From Burkholderiales bacterium RIFCSPLOWO2_02_FULL_57_36 (GTDB lineage: Bacteria; Pseudomonadota; Gammaproteobacteria; Burkholderiales; Burkholderiaceae_D), in the NCBI GenBank assembly GCA_001770855.1, contig MESE01000044.1:1-39981 (forward strand): DNA of 39,981 nucleotides, read 5' to 3'. Position 1 is the first letter of the stretch. Each line of letters opens with the position of its first letter. Below the pieces are notes generated by a model. The model did not search any database, was not told where the DNA came from, and was given only the letters and a program-made list of their open reading frames with translations. Of this stretch, positions 1 through 7,000 are shown piece after piece. A program made the translations under genes and the position numbers.

Positions 1-19
1 CATATTTCTTCGTATTCAT
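1..19 (-). CDS. 5' end of a gene cut by the window edge
   Basis: An ATG on the minus strand at 19 opens a frame that runs out of the window after six codons (M-N-T-K-K-Y). An AGGAGATC ribosome-binding site lies at 23-30, four bases from the ATG, which is a strong translation start. Nothing about the product can be said from six residues. Confidence 0.5.
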
Positions 20-142
20 CGTGATCTCCTTCGGGCAATTCCCGTTAGACCACTTCAAATCTGAAAAATATGCCGTGTCGGACTACTAGTAGCCAGTCGC
101 GCAAGTACCGAAACTCAAGACGTTCCTGATTCGGCAAGCGTG

Positions 143-484
143 TCAGCCTCCGACACCGCCGTTACGCACCGTCGGGCCGACAAAATCGCGGTCAGCCAGA
201 CAACGCTTGAGGTTGCCCTGTATCGTCCCGCGAGAAATGGCCAGCTCGCACATTTTCTTCTTGTAGTGCTGCCTGGCCGCACATTCGCTCCTGAACGCAA
301 TCCTGCGCTCCTTGTCGATGCAGAAACCGGCAGGTATTTCATCATCGGTCTCCAAATTGGACATGCAGTAGTCGGCGATCCAATGCATGGCCGCACCCGA
401 AATGCGGCAATCGGCCGGCTCGGCCGCAACGGATGTTGCGGCCAACAGCATAATCGACAGGATTGGATAGAGCCGTGTTTTCAT
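143..484 (-). CDS. Small secreted six-cysteine protein, hypothetical
   Basis: Product of about 113 residues from the ATG at 484. The frame stays open further upstream, but this ATG is preferred because it begins a textbook signal peptide: MKTR, then a hydrophobic stretch PILSIMLLAATSV, then a probable cleavage site near AA-EP around residue 21. The mature part has six cysteines (in PADC, DYC, GFC, SEC, KMC and KRC), an even number that fits three disulfides in the periplasm. No catalytic motif or family was recognised. It lies downstream of the alpha/beta hydrolase gene in the same orientation, with a gap of about 110 bases, so it may be a separate unit. Confidence 0.6.
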   Translation of the reverse strand: MKTRLYPILSIMLLAATSVAAEPADCRISGAAMHWIADYCMSNLETDDEIPAGFCIDKERRIAFRSECAARQHYKKKMCELAISRGTIQGNLKRCLADRDFVGPTVRNGGVGG

Positions 485-595
485 GCTTGATCGCACCCGA
501 GTTCCGGAAAAGATGGCATCGCTTGGGAGTATGGATGCATACCGGGATTTCCACCCATACAATTGGCAATGAAACCGTAGAAATTTTTCTGGCTC

Positions 596-1405
596 TTAAT
601 TTGGCGGCAATGGCGCTTCCGGCAGTTCCTGCGCCAACAGGGTCGGTGTCTTTTTTTGCGTAATGTCTTCACGCGCGCCCAGCACCATCTCGGTTATCCA
701 GTTCACCAGCACGGAAGTATAGGCACGTTGCGCCCAATCCTGCGTCAAGCCATGGTCGGCGCCCTCGATCACGCGGTAGGTCAGCGAGCGCGCGCCGCCG
801 CAGGCTTCCCGGTAGTTGGTGATGACCGAATGCGGCACGGTTTGGTCGCACTCCGATTCGACGATCAGCACATCGCCTTTGAATTCACTGCAGGCACGCA
901 AGGCAATATTGTCCGCTGACGGAATCAGGCTATTTCGATAGCCGACCAGGTCCTGATCCTTGTGCAACTGACGCTTGGGCGCCTCCCAATTGCCATCCAT
1001 GTACAACGCCGGCACACGCAGCGCGAGCCATTTCACGGCACGGTTGCCGGTGAGGATGGCGGCAAGATAACCGCCGTAACTGCTGCCGACCACGGCAATC
1101 GCATTGGGATCCACATTGGGCTGACCGGCCAGGATATCGTAGGCGGCCAGCACGTCGTCCAGATTGTCCTTGCGCGACACGGTTTCATTCTGCCCTTGCG
1201 TGTCGGCATGACCGCGCAAATCGAAGGTCAGGCAGACGCAGCCCAGCGCAGCTATTTCGCGCGCGCGGGCCAGATACTGCTGTTGGCTGCCACCCCAGCC
1301 ATGGACCAACAGCACGCCCGGTATCAATACGCCGGGAGTGACCAGCGTTCCCGCGATCCGTTCGCCGGCGATCTGAATGTCTATCTTTTCATCGCGTGTC
1401 GACAT
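596..1405 (-). CDS. Alpha/beta hydrolase (dienelactone hydrolase/peptidase S9-like)
   Basis: About 269 residues from the ATG at 1405. That ATG follows an AAGGTG-like ribosome-binding site and begins MSTRDEKIDI; an upstream extension of 33 codons is open but looks like untranslated overlap. The fold is shown by HGWGG at residues 35-39 (oxyanion loop), the nucleophile elbow GSSYG with Ser109, an acid in the ECDQTVP segment and a histidine in GADHGL. This Ser-Asp-His order is typical of serine hydrolases of the S9/dienelactone type. There is no signal peptide, so it is likely cytoplasmic. The start overlaps the 3' end of the DUF3182 gene by 17 bases, so the two are probably co-translated. The substrate cannot be told. 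Confidence 0.85.
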   Translation of the reverse strand: MSTRDEKIDIQIAGERIAGTLVTPGVLIPGVLLVHGWGGSQQQYLARAREIAALGCVCLTFDLRGHADTQGQNETVSRKDNLDDVLAAYDILAGQPNVDPNAIAVVGSSYGGYLAAILTGNRAVKWLALRVPALYMDGNWEAPKRQLHKDQDLVGYRNSLIPSADNIALRACSEFKGDVLIVESECDQTVPHSVITNYREACGGARSLTYRVIEGADHGLTQDWAQRAYTSVLVNWITEMVLGAREDITQKKTPTLLAQELPEAPLPPN

Positions 1406-2516
1406 GGGCTTCGCACCTTGCATATTTGGTGAGCGGACCGGCCCGCTGGTCGATTCCTTGAAAGTAAACCCATGCATCCGCCGGCACAGGCGGATTCTGT
1501 TCATGGAGCTCGGTGGTTGACGCGGCCACCACCTTTAATCCCGGATCGGCCTGGAATGCTTCCAACGCCGCCAGCTCGGCGCCGCTGGCGCCGCCGATGC
1601 GCCACGATTGCTCCAGCACACCCGAATGCCAGTCGCCGTGCTCATCTCTGCCTTGGGCGATGTCGTAATTGCAGCGCGAGGCAAACATGCCCGGATAGCA
1701 AGCCAGCGCCGCGGCGTGGTAACGACGGGCCTGGGCAATCGCGGTACGCAGGTCACCGTCGATTTCCCGATCCAGTAACGCATCGAAATCGCCGCGCACC
1801 AGCACCAGGTCGGACCCGCCATACACTTCTTTACCCCGGCGGTTACGGGTGAGGTGCTGAATGCCGTAATAGGTGGCCAGCAACTCCCCTACCCTGACCT
1901 GCCCGACACTGTAAGTGACCACATCGGCAAGGTTTTTCTCGATCACCAAGCCTTCGTGCGCGAGCCGGCGCGGATCGAAGCCGTCCAGTATGGCGGCCAG
2001 TTGCGCGGCGTCGGTGACGACGCTTTGTCCGAGTCCGCCGATTCCGCCAGGCTCCTTGATGCGTAGCGGGCCGTCCCGCAGCAGCTTCCGCGCCGCACCG
2101 TCCGCGTCTTCGATGCTGAATACCGAATACCCCGGCAGCACCACATCCCCGACCATGCCGGCAAATGCGGATGACCAGCCGGGCGGCGCGGCAGAGTGCG
2201 GTTCCGGCAGCGGATGCGTCAATACCTTGGTGGCGACGAAAGCAAACGGAACCAGGCCTCCGAACAGGTCTTGCTCGCCGCGCACACCGAGGCGCCGCGC
2301 TGCATCGGCCCCTACCAGGGTGTCGCCGGGAACGAAATACACCGGTCCCGAATAGGCTTTCGCGGCATCGAATTCGCCTGCGAATTCATACCCCTTGATG
2401 GCAGCCAGTTTACTTGCCAGCGCCCCCTGCGTTACGCTTTCGTGGCATTGCGGGTTGCCCCAATCCTTGCAGGATGATACGACCACCACACCGCCCTTGC
2501 GATTGGCTCCGTTCAT
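1389..2516 (-). CDS. DUF3182 family protein
   Basis: About 375 residues if started at the ATG at 2516, which has GAGG shortly upstream. The frame is open to an ATG at 2606, so an N-terminal extension of 30 residues is possible. I recognise the DUF3182 family from segments such as KGYEFAGEFD, VYFVPGDTLVG, RRLGVRGEQDLFGG and DVVLPGYSVFS. The middle (IKEPGGIGGLGQSVV, then VIEKNLADVVTYSVGQ) recalls ATP-grasp enzymes, but that is inference. It is the first gene of a pair with the alpha/beta hydrolase, overlapping it by 17 bases. No signal peptide or membrane segment is seen. Confidence 0.75.
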   Translation of the reverse strand: MNGANRKGGVVVVSSCKDWGNPQCHESVTQGALASKLAAIKGYEFAGEFDAAKAYSGPVYFVPGDTLVGADAARRLGVRGEQDLFGGLVPFAFVATKVLTHPLPEPHSAAPPGWSSAFAGMVGDVVLPGYSVFSIEDADGAARKLLRDGPLRIKEPGGIGGLGQSVVTDAAQLAAILDGFDPRRLAHEGLVIEKNLADVVTYSVGQVRVGELLATYYGIQHLTRNRRGKEVYGGSDLVLVRGDFDALLDREIDGDLRTAIAQARRYHAAALACYPGMFASRCNYDIAQGRDEHGDWHSGVLEQSWRIGGASGAELAALEAFQADPGLKVVAASTTELHEQNPPVPADAWVYFQGIDQRAGPLTKYARCEAHVDTR

Positions 2517-2788
2517 GATCGACCTCAGTGGTATTGCGTCACGGGTTTCGGTATCGGCATGCGTCGCTGGCATGTCGCCGCCACGACGGATCGACTCGGA
2601 ATACACTCATGATCCCGCCTGGCTTTCATGGTTCCCAAAATGCACGAAAAAATTGCCGGCCTTCGCGTGTTGCGGACATACTTCGCGCGGCTCGGCGGAC
2701 GGATCGGTTGGCGCATTGCCTTTCGCCATTGCTTTTCGGCTTGCAGTGCATGCAACTCTATTCGGCAAGCTGCCGATTTTGAGGCGCT

Positions 2789-3307
2789 TCAATCCGGCCT
2801 GCGGAAACCGCTCTCCACCCACGCGGCCGCGCTTTCCCTGCTCAACTTGAAGTTCGGCGCAACCTGCACGCGAGCAAGCTGAGCACCCTCTGCATCGTTG
2901 GCTGTCAGCAGCGCATAGGGATCGTCCTCATCGGGAACAATATCCAGTGTGATGCTGAAGGTGACCGCCCGCACGTCCACCTTCACATACTTGTGCAATT
3001 GCGCATGCAGTTGCTGCTCATGCCGGCGCAGCACTTCGGAAGCAGTCTTGACCAAAGTGTGGAATGCGGGCGGGTCGAGAGGTTTTGGATTTTTCTTGTC
3101 GCGTCCCATGGTCCAGGGACCGACCAGCGCCGGCTCGGCTTCGCCATCCTTGATCATTTCCACAGCCCAGCCCTCGTCATCCTCGTTTTTGATCACGCGC
3201 GCGGTCCAGCCGTCATCGCGCCATAGACGCGGCTCCTGAATTTTCAGATCGGTTTCCGATGAAACGTCGCTCGATGGATCGGATAAGGACGCGGTCAGGT
3301 CATTCAT
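2789..3307 (-). CDS. Conserved hypothetical protein
   Basis: About 172 residues from the ATG at 3307, which has GGAG upstream; a GTG four codons earlier is less well placed. The protein is acidic at its N-terminus (SDPSSDVSSETD). It then has a compact tryptophan-rich stretch (EPRLWRDDGWTARVIKNEDD) resembling small conserved proteins seen beside housekeeping genes in Burkholderiales. No catalytic motif, signal peptide or membrane segment is visible. It is transcribed away from the hfq promoter region, so 3308-3571 is a divergent intergenic region that may control both genes. Confidence 0.6.
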   Translation of the reverse strand: MNDLTASLSDPSSDVSSETDLKIQEPRLWRDDGWTARVIKNEDDEGWAVEMIKDGEAEPALVGPWTMGRDKKNPKPLDPPAFHTLVKTASEVLRRHEQQLHAQLHKYVKVDVRAVTFSITLDIVPDEDDPYALLTANDAEGAQLARVQVAPNFKLSRESAAAWVESGFRRPD

Positions 3308-3434
3308 GATTGATGTCACTCCGGTGCAGAATGGTGAATTTACTTTGCCGCATTCCAGGCCGGCAAGGCGGGTTTAAGAAATTGTAGAAATGCGATATTT
3401 CGCAGGAAAATTGATCGAAGCAAAGATGATTATA

Positions 3435-3450
3435 CTGTATGCGCGTACAG
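3435..3450. promoter_or_regulatory. LexA-type SOS box (CTGT-N8-ACAG)
   Basis: CTGT at 3435-3438 and ACAG at 3447-3450 are separated by exactly eight bases (ATGCGCGT). This matches the E. coli and beta/gammaproteobacterial LexA consensus in both half sites. The CTGT overlaps a TATACT hexamer at 3431-3436 that could serve as a -10 element, which would suit repression. It lies about 120 bases upstream of the hfq GTG and about 130 bases from the divergent hypothetical gene. Binding is inferred from sequence only. Confidence 0.55.
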
Positions 3451-3571
3451 CCAATGTCATGCTTGATGGGATGCTTCCATACGAAAATCGATGATCAATT
3501 TGATGCATCATCAATACCCGGTGTTTCCTACTGCTGTACACTGGCGGTTTTCACCATTATCGAGAACTCCC

Positions 3572-3814
3572 GTGAGCAACAAAGGGCAAATGCTACAAGA
3601 CCCATTCCTGGCCGCGTTGCGCAAGGAACAAGTACCGGTGTCGATGTTTTTAGTCAATGGCATCAAGCTGCAGGGCCAGATCGAATCGTTCGACCAGTAT
3701 GTCGTCATGCTGCGCAGTACGAATGTGCAGATGGTATACAAGCATGCTATCTCGACGGTTGTACCGTCCCGCGATATCAAGTGGTCCGAGCAAGCAGACA
3801 CGGATAACCGGTAA
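3572..3814 (+). CDS. hfq: RNA chaperone Hfq (stand-alone copy)
   Basis: Eighty residues from a GTG start ([12 protein letters not shown]). Although the frame is open upstream to 3491, homology begins exactly at this GTG. The Sm1 motif ([18 protein letters not shown]) and Sm2 motif (YKHAIS at 56-61) are intact, so the hexameric ring and the proximal U-binding site (Q9, K57, H58) should form. Differences from E. coli: the distal-face Tyr25 is Phe26 here, the rim patch RRER reads RKEQ, and the loop before QMVYKHA reads RSTNV. The tail is short and acidic. The usual neighbours miaA and hflX are absent, so this may be a second Hfq. It is monocistronic, with a LexA-type box upstream and a strong terminator 11 bases after the stop. 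Confidence 0.93.
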   Translation: MSNKGQMLQDPFLAALRKEQVPVSMFLVNGIKLQGQIESFDQYVVMLRSTNVQMVYKHAISTVVPSRDIKWSEQADTDNR

Positions 3815-3825
3815 ACCGTGATTGA

Positions 3826-3862
3826 CAAAACTACTTGCCGCGAAGTGCGGCAAGTAGTTTTG
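3826..3862 (+). terminator. Intrinsic terminator after hfq
   Basis: A perfect 16-bp stem (arms 3826-3841 and 3847-3862) closes a GAAGT loop. The arms carry an A-run at the 5' side and a T-run at the 3' side, so it could work in both directions. It starts 11 bases after the hfq stop codon. Confidence 0.85.
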
Positions 3863-3952
3863 CTTGAAAACCGTTTCCTGGAAAGGGAAGGTATCGCTTG
3901 ATTAAAAAAGCGATGCCGCGTCCGATGGCGCCATCTAAGGGTGTTCTTGCCC

Positions 3953-4609
3953 ATGATTTACAAAATCCTGCCCCCTTCCCCTCCTGTCGAACCGATCATA
4001 ATCCCGACCCGCCGCAGCGCTTGCGCAATGTGCCTGCGGCCGCAAAGCACGTGCATCTGCCGCTGGATCGCGCCGGTCGCCAACGAAATTGATGTACTGA
4101 TTCTGCAGCATCCTGCGGAAGTTCACCAGGCCAAGGGAAGCGCACGTTTGCTGCATCTGAGCCTTGCACGCAGCCATCTTGAGGTCGGCGAGATTTTCCC
4201 GGATGAACAACTGCAAGGGCTTTTGCGTGGGCCGATCGACAGGCCGGTCCGTACCGTGTTGCTGTACCCGCCCACGCCGGGCATGGCACCGCCGCCTTCA
4301 CTGGATACCGCCGGGCTAACCCAGCCGTGCCGCCTGCGCCTGGTGGTGCTCGATGCGACGTGGCGCAAGAGCCTGAAGATGCTTCACTGCAATCCATTGC
4401 TGCGGGCCCTGCCGCGTTTGGCGCTGAACCAGGCACCGCCTTCCGCATACCTGATTCGCAAGGCGCACCACGCACATCAATTGTCCACACTGGAAGCCGC
4501 CTGCCACGCGCTCACGCAACTTGAGCGAGACCTGCAACGATACCGGCCGCTGCTGGCAGGCTTCGATGGCTTTGTCGCTCAGCAATTATCCTTTCGCAAC
4601 AAGCGCTGA
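3953..4609 (+). CDS. DTW domain protein, probable tRNA-uridine aminocarboxypropyltransferase
   Basis: About 218 residues from the ATG at 3953; a GTG at 3941 would add four residues. The N-terminal metal-binding cluster is C24-x2-C27-L-R-P with C34-x-C36. The signature motif is D134-A-T-W137, followed by RKS. This arrangement defines the TDD/DTW family. E. coli TapT (YfiP) of this family uses S-adenosylmethionine to make acp3U at position 47 of tRNA variable loops. The length is normal for the family and the protein is cytoplasmic. It follows the hfq terminator and so should have its own promoter in 3863-3940. The exact tRNA target is inferred from the family. Confidence 0.87.
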   Translation: MIYKILPPSPPVEPIIIPTRRSACAMCLRPQSTCICRWIAPVANEIDVLILQHPAEVHQAKGSARLLHLSLARSHLEVGEIFPDEQLQGLLRGPIDRPVRTVLLYPPTPGMAPPPSLDTAGLTQPCRLRLVVLDATWRKSLKMLHCNPLLRALPRLALNQAPPSAYLIRKAHHAHQLSTLEAACHALTQLERDLQRYRPLLAGFDGFVAQQLSFRNKR

Positions 4610-4691
4610 AAAACCCCGCTGCCGCATGGCGAGAACGAAATGTTGCGCATTCGGTCATATCAGTATCGACATGATCAACGGAAACCATGCT

Positions 4692-4979
4692 ATGAGAGAA
4701 AACCAGGAAGGCTTCGATAACCAGGCAACACACACCTCACAGTCAACGCGGCCACGCACCGCGTTATGGATCGGCATCGCGGCCGGATTGGCTGCACTGG
4801 CATGGATGTCGGCCAAACCGGCCGGACAACCAGCGCGACGCCAGGCCGATCGCGGACAAGAGCGCCGCAACCCGCTACATTTTTTTCTGGCAGGCGGCTA
4901 TCCGCGGCGGCGGCATATCGATCGCTCCGGCGCACGGCCATGGTTCGAACGCCGTCAGTCGGTGTACGACAGCTATTGA
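4692..4979 (+). CDS. Small single-pass membrane protein, hypothetical
   Basis: About 95 residues from the ATG at 4692, which has a GGAAA stretch upstream; in-frame starts further back overlap the DTW gene and are unlikely. It has a polar N-terminus, one membrane segment (ALWIGIAAGLAALAWMS, about residues 28-44), then a very basic arginine-rich tail ending WFERRQSVYDSY. No family was recognised. A strong terminator follows 16 bases after the stop, which supports transcription in this direction. Confidence 0.5.
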   Translation: MRENQEGFDNQATHTSQSTRPRTALWIGIAAGLAALAWMSAKPAGQPARRQADRGQERRNPLHFFLAGGYPRRRHIDRSGARPWFERRQSVYDSY

Positions 4980-4995
4980 CTGGGCGTCGAAAACA

Positions 4996-5025
4996 AAAGG
5001 GGCCGGCTGGCCCCTTTATTTTTTT
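4996..5025 (+). terminator. Intrinsic terminator
   Basis: Arms 4996-5004 (AAAGGGGCC) and 5009-5017 (GGCCCCTTT) form a perfect 9-bp stem with a GGCT loop, followed by a T-rich run to 5025. It ends the small membrane protein transcript. The A-run on the left may let it serve the convergent Nudix-MBL gene ending at 5042 as well. Confidence 0.85.
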
Positions 5026-5041
5026 AAAAAGGTGAACAAAG

Positions 5042-6724
5042 TCATCTGACCGTGCCTTCTTGCGCAGCATGCGCCATTTCCCAGCGCGCATCAGTCTCGA
5101 TTGCCCGCTTCTCTGCCGTCAGCTTCCCAAGATGCGCCAGCAATGAACGGCTTGCCATCGCATGCCGCTGCACCGGTACATCCTCGTAGACAATCGGTAT
5201 CAATTCTTCAATAGTTGCGCCGCCCAGTTTGTCCAATGCATTCATGACCTTCCGTTCGCGCTGCAGCCGATGCGCCAGCAATCGATCGACGGCCTGATGC
5301 GGGTTATCGATTAGAAATCCGTGGCCGGGCGCCAGATAGGCAAGGTCCAGCGTTTTCAGATGCTTGAGCGATGAAAGATAGGCAATCATGTCGCCATCGG
5401 GCGGATTGATGACCACTGTCGAACCCTGCATGATGTGGTCGCCGGTAAAAAGAAGCCGCTCGTCTTCCAGCAAATAACAAAGATGATTCGACGCATGTCC
5501 CGGCGTATGGACCGCGCGCAGCACATGACCGCCGATATGGACCGCCTCGCCGTTTTTCAGCGCATGGTCGGGTTGGAATGCGTGGTCCTGATGACTTCCA
5601 TCGGGTGCCGGCATACCGTACACTTGCGCGCCGGTCCGATTCCGGATCAGTGCCGCCGCCGGTGAATGATCCATATGCGTATGCGTGGTCAATATCCAGC
5701 GAATGCGCCCGTCCGTCCAAGCGAGCAGCCGGTCCACATGTTCTTCAATCGCCGGCCCCGGATCGATCACCGCGAACCCTTCGCCGGTTTCGACAAGATA
5801 ACTATTGGTGCCCGGCCCCGTCATGAATCCCGGATTGGGCGCCGCCATGCGCCAGACCTTTTCCGAAAGCCGGGTTGCGACGCCGGGCAGCAATTCGCAG
5901 GAAACATCGCCCTTGCCATGCGGATCAAGCTTGCCCACCTCCGCATAAGCATAATCGCCTTGAATCAATACCTTCCGGCCGCTGCGTGATGTCGATACTC
6001 TCGGTATATAAGTCGGAATCGCATCGACATTGCGGATATGTTTCATCAGCATATCGGTGCCGGCAAAACGCGCGAGCATTTCCACCGTCTTGACGGTTGC
6101 GAACATCATGTCGATCTGTCCGGTGCGATGGCGCTCAAGGACATCGGCCGGGCGCATCCATGCATTGGCGATGGTTTCATTATTATCGTGCGAAGCGCTC
6201 TGCTCTTCGGGCGCCACGGCAACGAAGAAACGCGTGTCGAAGCGGCGCGGCGCACCCATCGGCGTGATCCAGTGGCCAAAGTAGGCAATCCGGTCCAGCG
6301 CGAGCGTGAGATCGTGCGCATCGCACAATGCATCGAATGCCAACTCACCCGCCGCGACGCGCTGGCGGAAAGCGGAAAACGCCGCGCCGCGCGGACCTGT
6401 CAGATCGATTAACGCACCATCCTTGCCGTATGCGAACAGCAATCCGGATTCTTCGAAACATTCCCGAATCGCCGCAACCCAATAAGCCAGGCCCTCTTGT
6501 TCCATTCCAAGCAAACGACTGGCGCCACGGTCGTCGAGACTCATGCAATGGGCGCCGAAACACGGACTGTGGTCGGTTGCATCGAGCGCACCGCCCGGAA
6601 AGACATATCCGCCCGGGACGAACGCCGCTTGGTGCGTACGCTGCATCATGAATACTTCCATTCCGTGCTCGGCGTCCCGCACGAGAACAAGCGTGGCAGC
6701 GGGCCGCAATACAGCGAGCTTCAT
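5042..6724 (-). CDS. Fused Nudix hydrolase / metallo-beta-lactamase fold hydrolase
   Basis: 560 residues. The N-terminal half is a Nudix domain (about 1-230): VFPGG at 41-45, then a long insert, then R87-E88-C-F-E91-E92-S-G94, which is the catalytic REuxEExGu part of the Nudix box. The C-terminal half (about 290-530) is a metallo-beta-lactamase domain of the LACTB2/RNase Z-like group. It has H348-T-H350-M-D352-H353 for the two metals, then HTPGHASNH, FTGDHI and LAPGHG carrying later ligands. A winged-helix-like tail follows, as in LACTB2. One polypeptide thus holds a pyrophosphohydrolase and a metal-dependent hydrolase. Nucleotide or CoA-derivative substrates are likely but not shown. It is cytoplasmic, with an AAAGG ribosome-binding site upstream. 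Confidence 0.88.
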   Translation of the reverse strand: MKLAVLRPAATLVLVRDAEHGMEVFMMQRTHQAAFVPGGYVFPGGALDATDHSPCFGAHCMSLDDRGASRLLGMEQEGLAYWVAAIRECFEESGLLFAYGKDGALIDLTGPRGAAFSAFRQRVAAGELAFDALCDAHDLTLALDRIAYFGHWITPMGAPRRFDTRFFVAVAPEEQSASHDNNETIANAWMRPADVLERHRTGQIDMMFATVKTVEMLARFAGTDMLMKHIRNVDAIPTYIPRVSTSRSGRKVLIQGDYAYAEVGKLDPHGKGDVSCELLPGVATRLSEKVWRMAAPNPGFMTGPGTNSYLVETGEGFAVIDPGPAIEEHVDRLLAWTDGRIRWILTTHTHMDHSPAAALIRNRTGAQVYGMPAPDGSHQDHAFQPDHALKNGEAVHIGGHVLRAVHTPGHASNHLCYLLEDERLLFTGDHIMQGSTVVINPPDGDMIAYLSSLKHLKTLDLAYLAPGHGFLIDNPHQAVDRLLAHRLQRERKVMNALDKLGGATIEELIPIVYEDVPVQRHAMASRSLLAHLGKLTAEKRAIETDARWEMAHAAQEGTVR

Positions 6725-6727
6725 CGT

Positions 6728-6886
6728 CTATGAACCTTTGAATAATGGTCGATGCCATCGATTGTAATGGACTATGCGAATCGAAGCGGGCACGCCAAAA
6801 ATCGACCGTTCCGGCACGCGCCGGTGGTGCGAACGACGTTCGTCCGCAAGCAGCAAGCACTCGTCGCACTTGGCGTAATCTGACAT
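6728..6886 (-). CDS. Possible 52-residue upstream ORF
   Basis: An ATG at 6886 with AGGGG six bases upstream opens 52 codons. The frame stops three bases before the Nudix-MBL ATG, close enough for translational coupling. The product starts MSDYAKCDECLLLADERRSH, with a C-x2-C pair and a basic, His/Arg-rich remainder. No family was recognised and the frame could be chance, so this rests on the ribosome-binding site and spacing alone. Confidence 0.3.
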   Translation of the reverse strand: MSDYAKCDECLLLADERRSHHRRVPERSIFGVPASIRIVHYNRWHRPLFKGS

Positions 6887-6932
6887 GCTGCCCCTGTTGA
6901 TTTCTTTTGATTTCAAATTTAAAGGCCGAAAT

Positions 6933-6952
6933 AAAAAACCCCTTACGGGGTT
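6933..6952 (-). terminator. Intrinsic terminator of the porin/GGDEF-EAL operon
   Basis: AACCCC (6937-6942), loop TTAC and GGGGTT (6947-6952) form a stem that on the minus strand is followed by a six-T run. It lies about 50 bases past the stop of the GGDEF/EAL gene at 7001. Confidence 0.85.
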
Positions 6953-7000
6953 CTTTAATTCACAGCACGGCGATTCGTCCTACCGGGACAGGCCATATAT

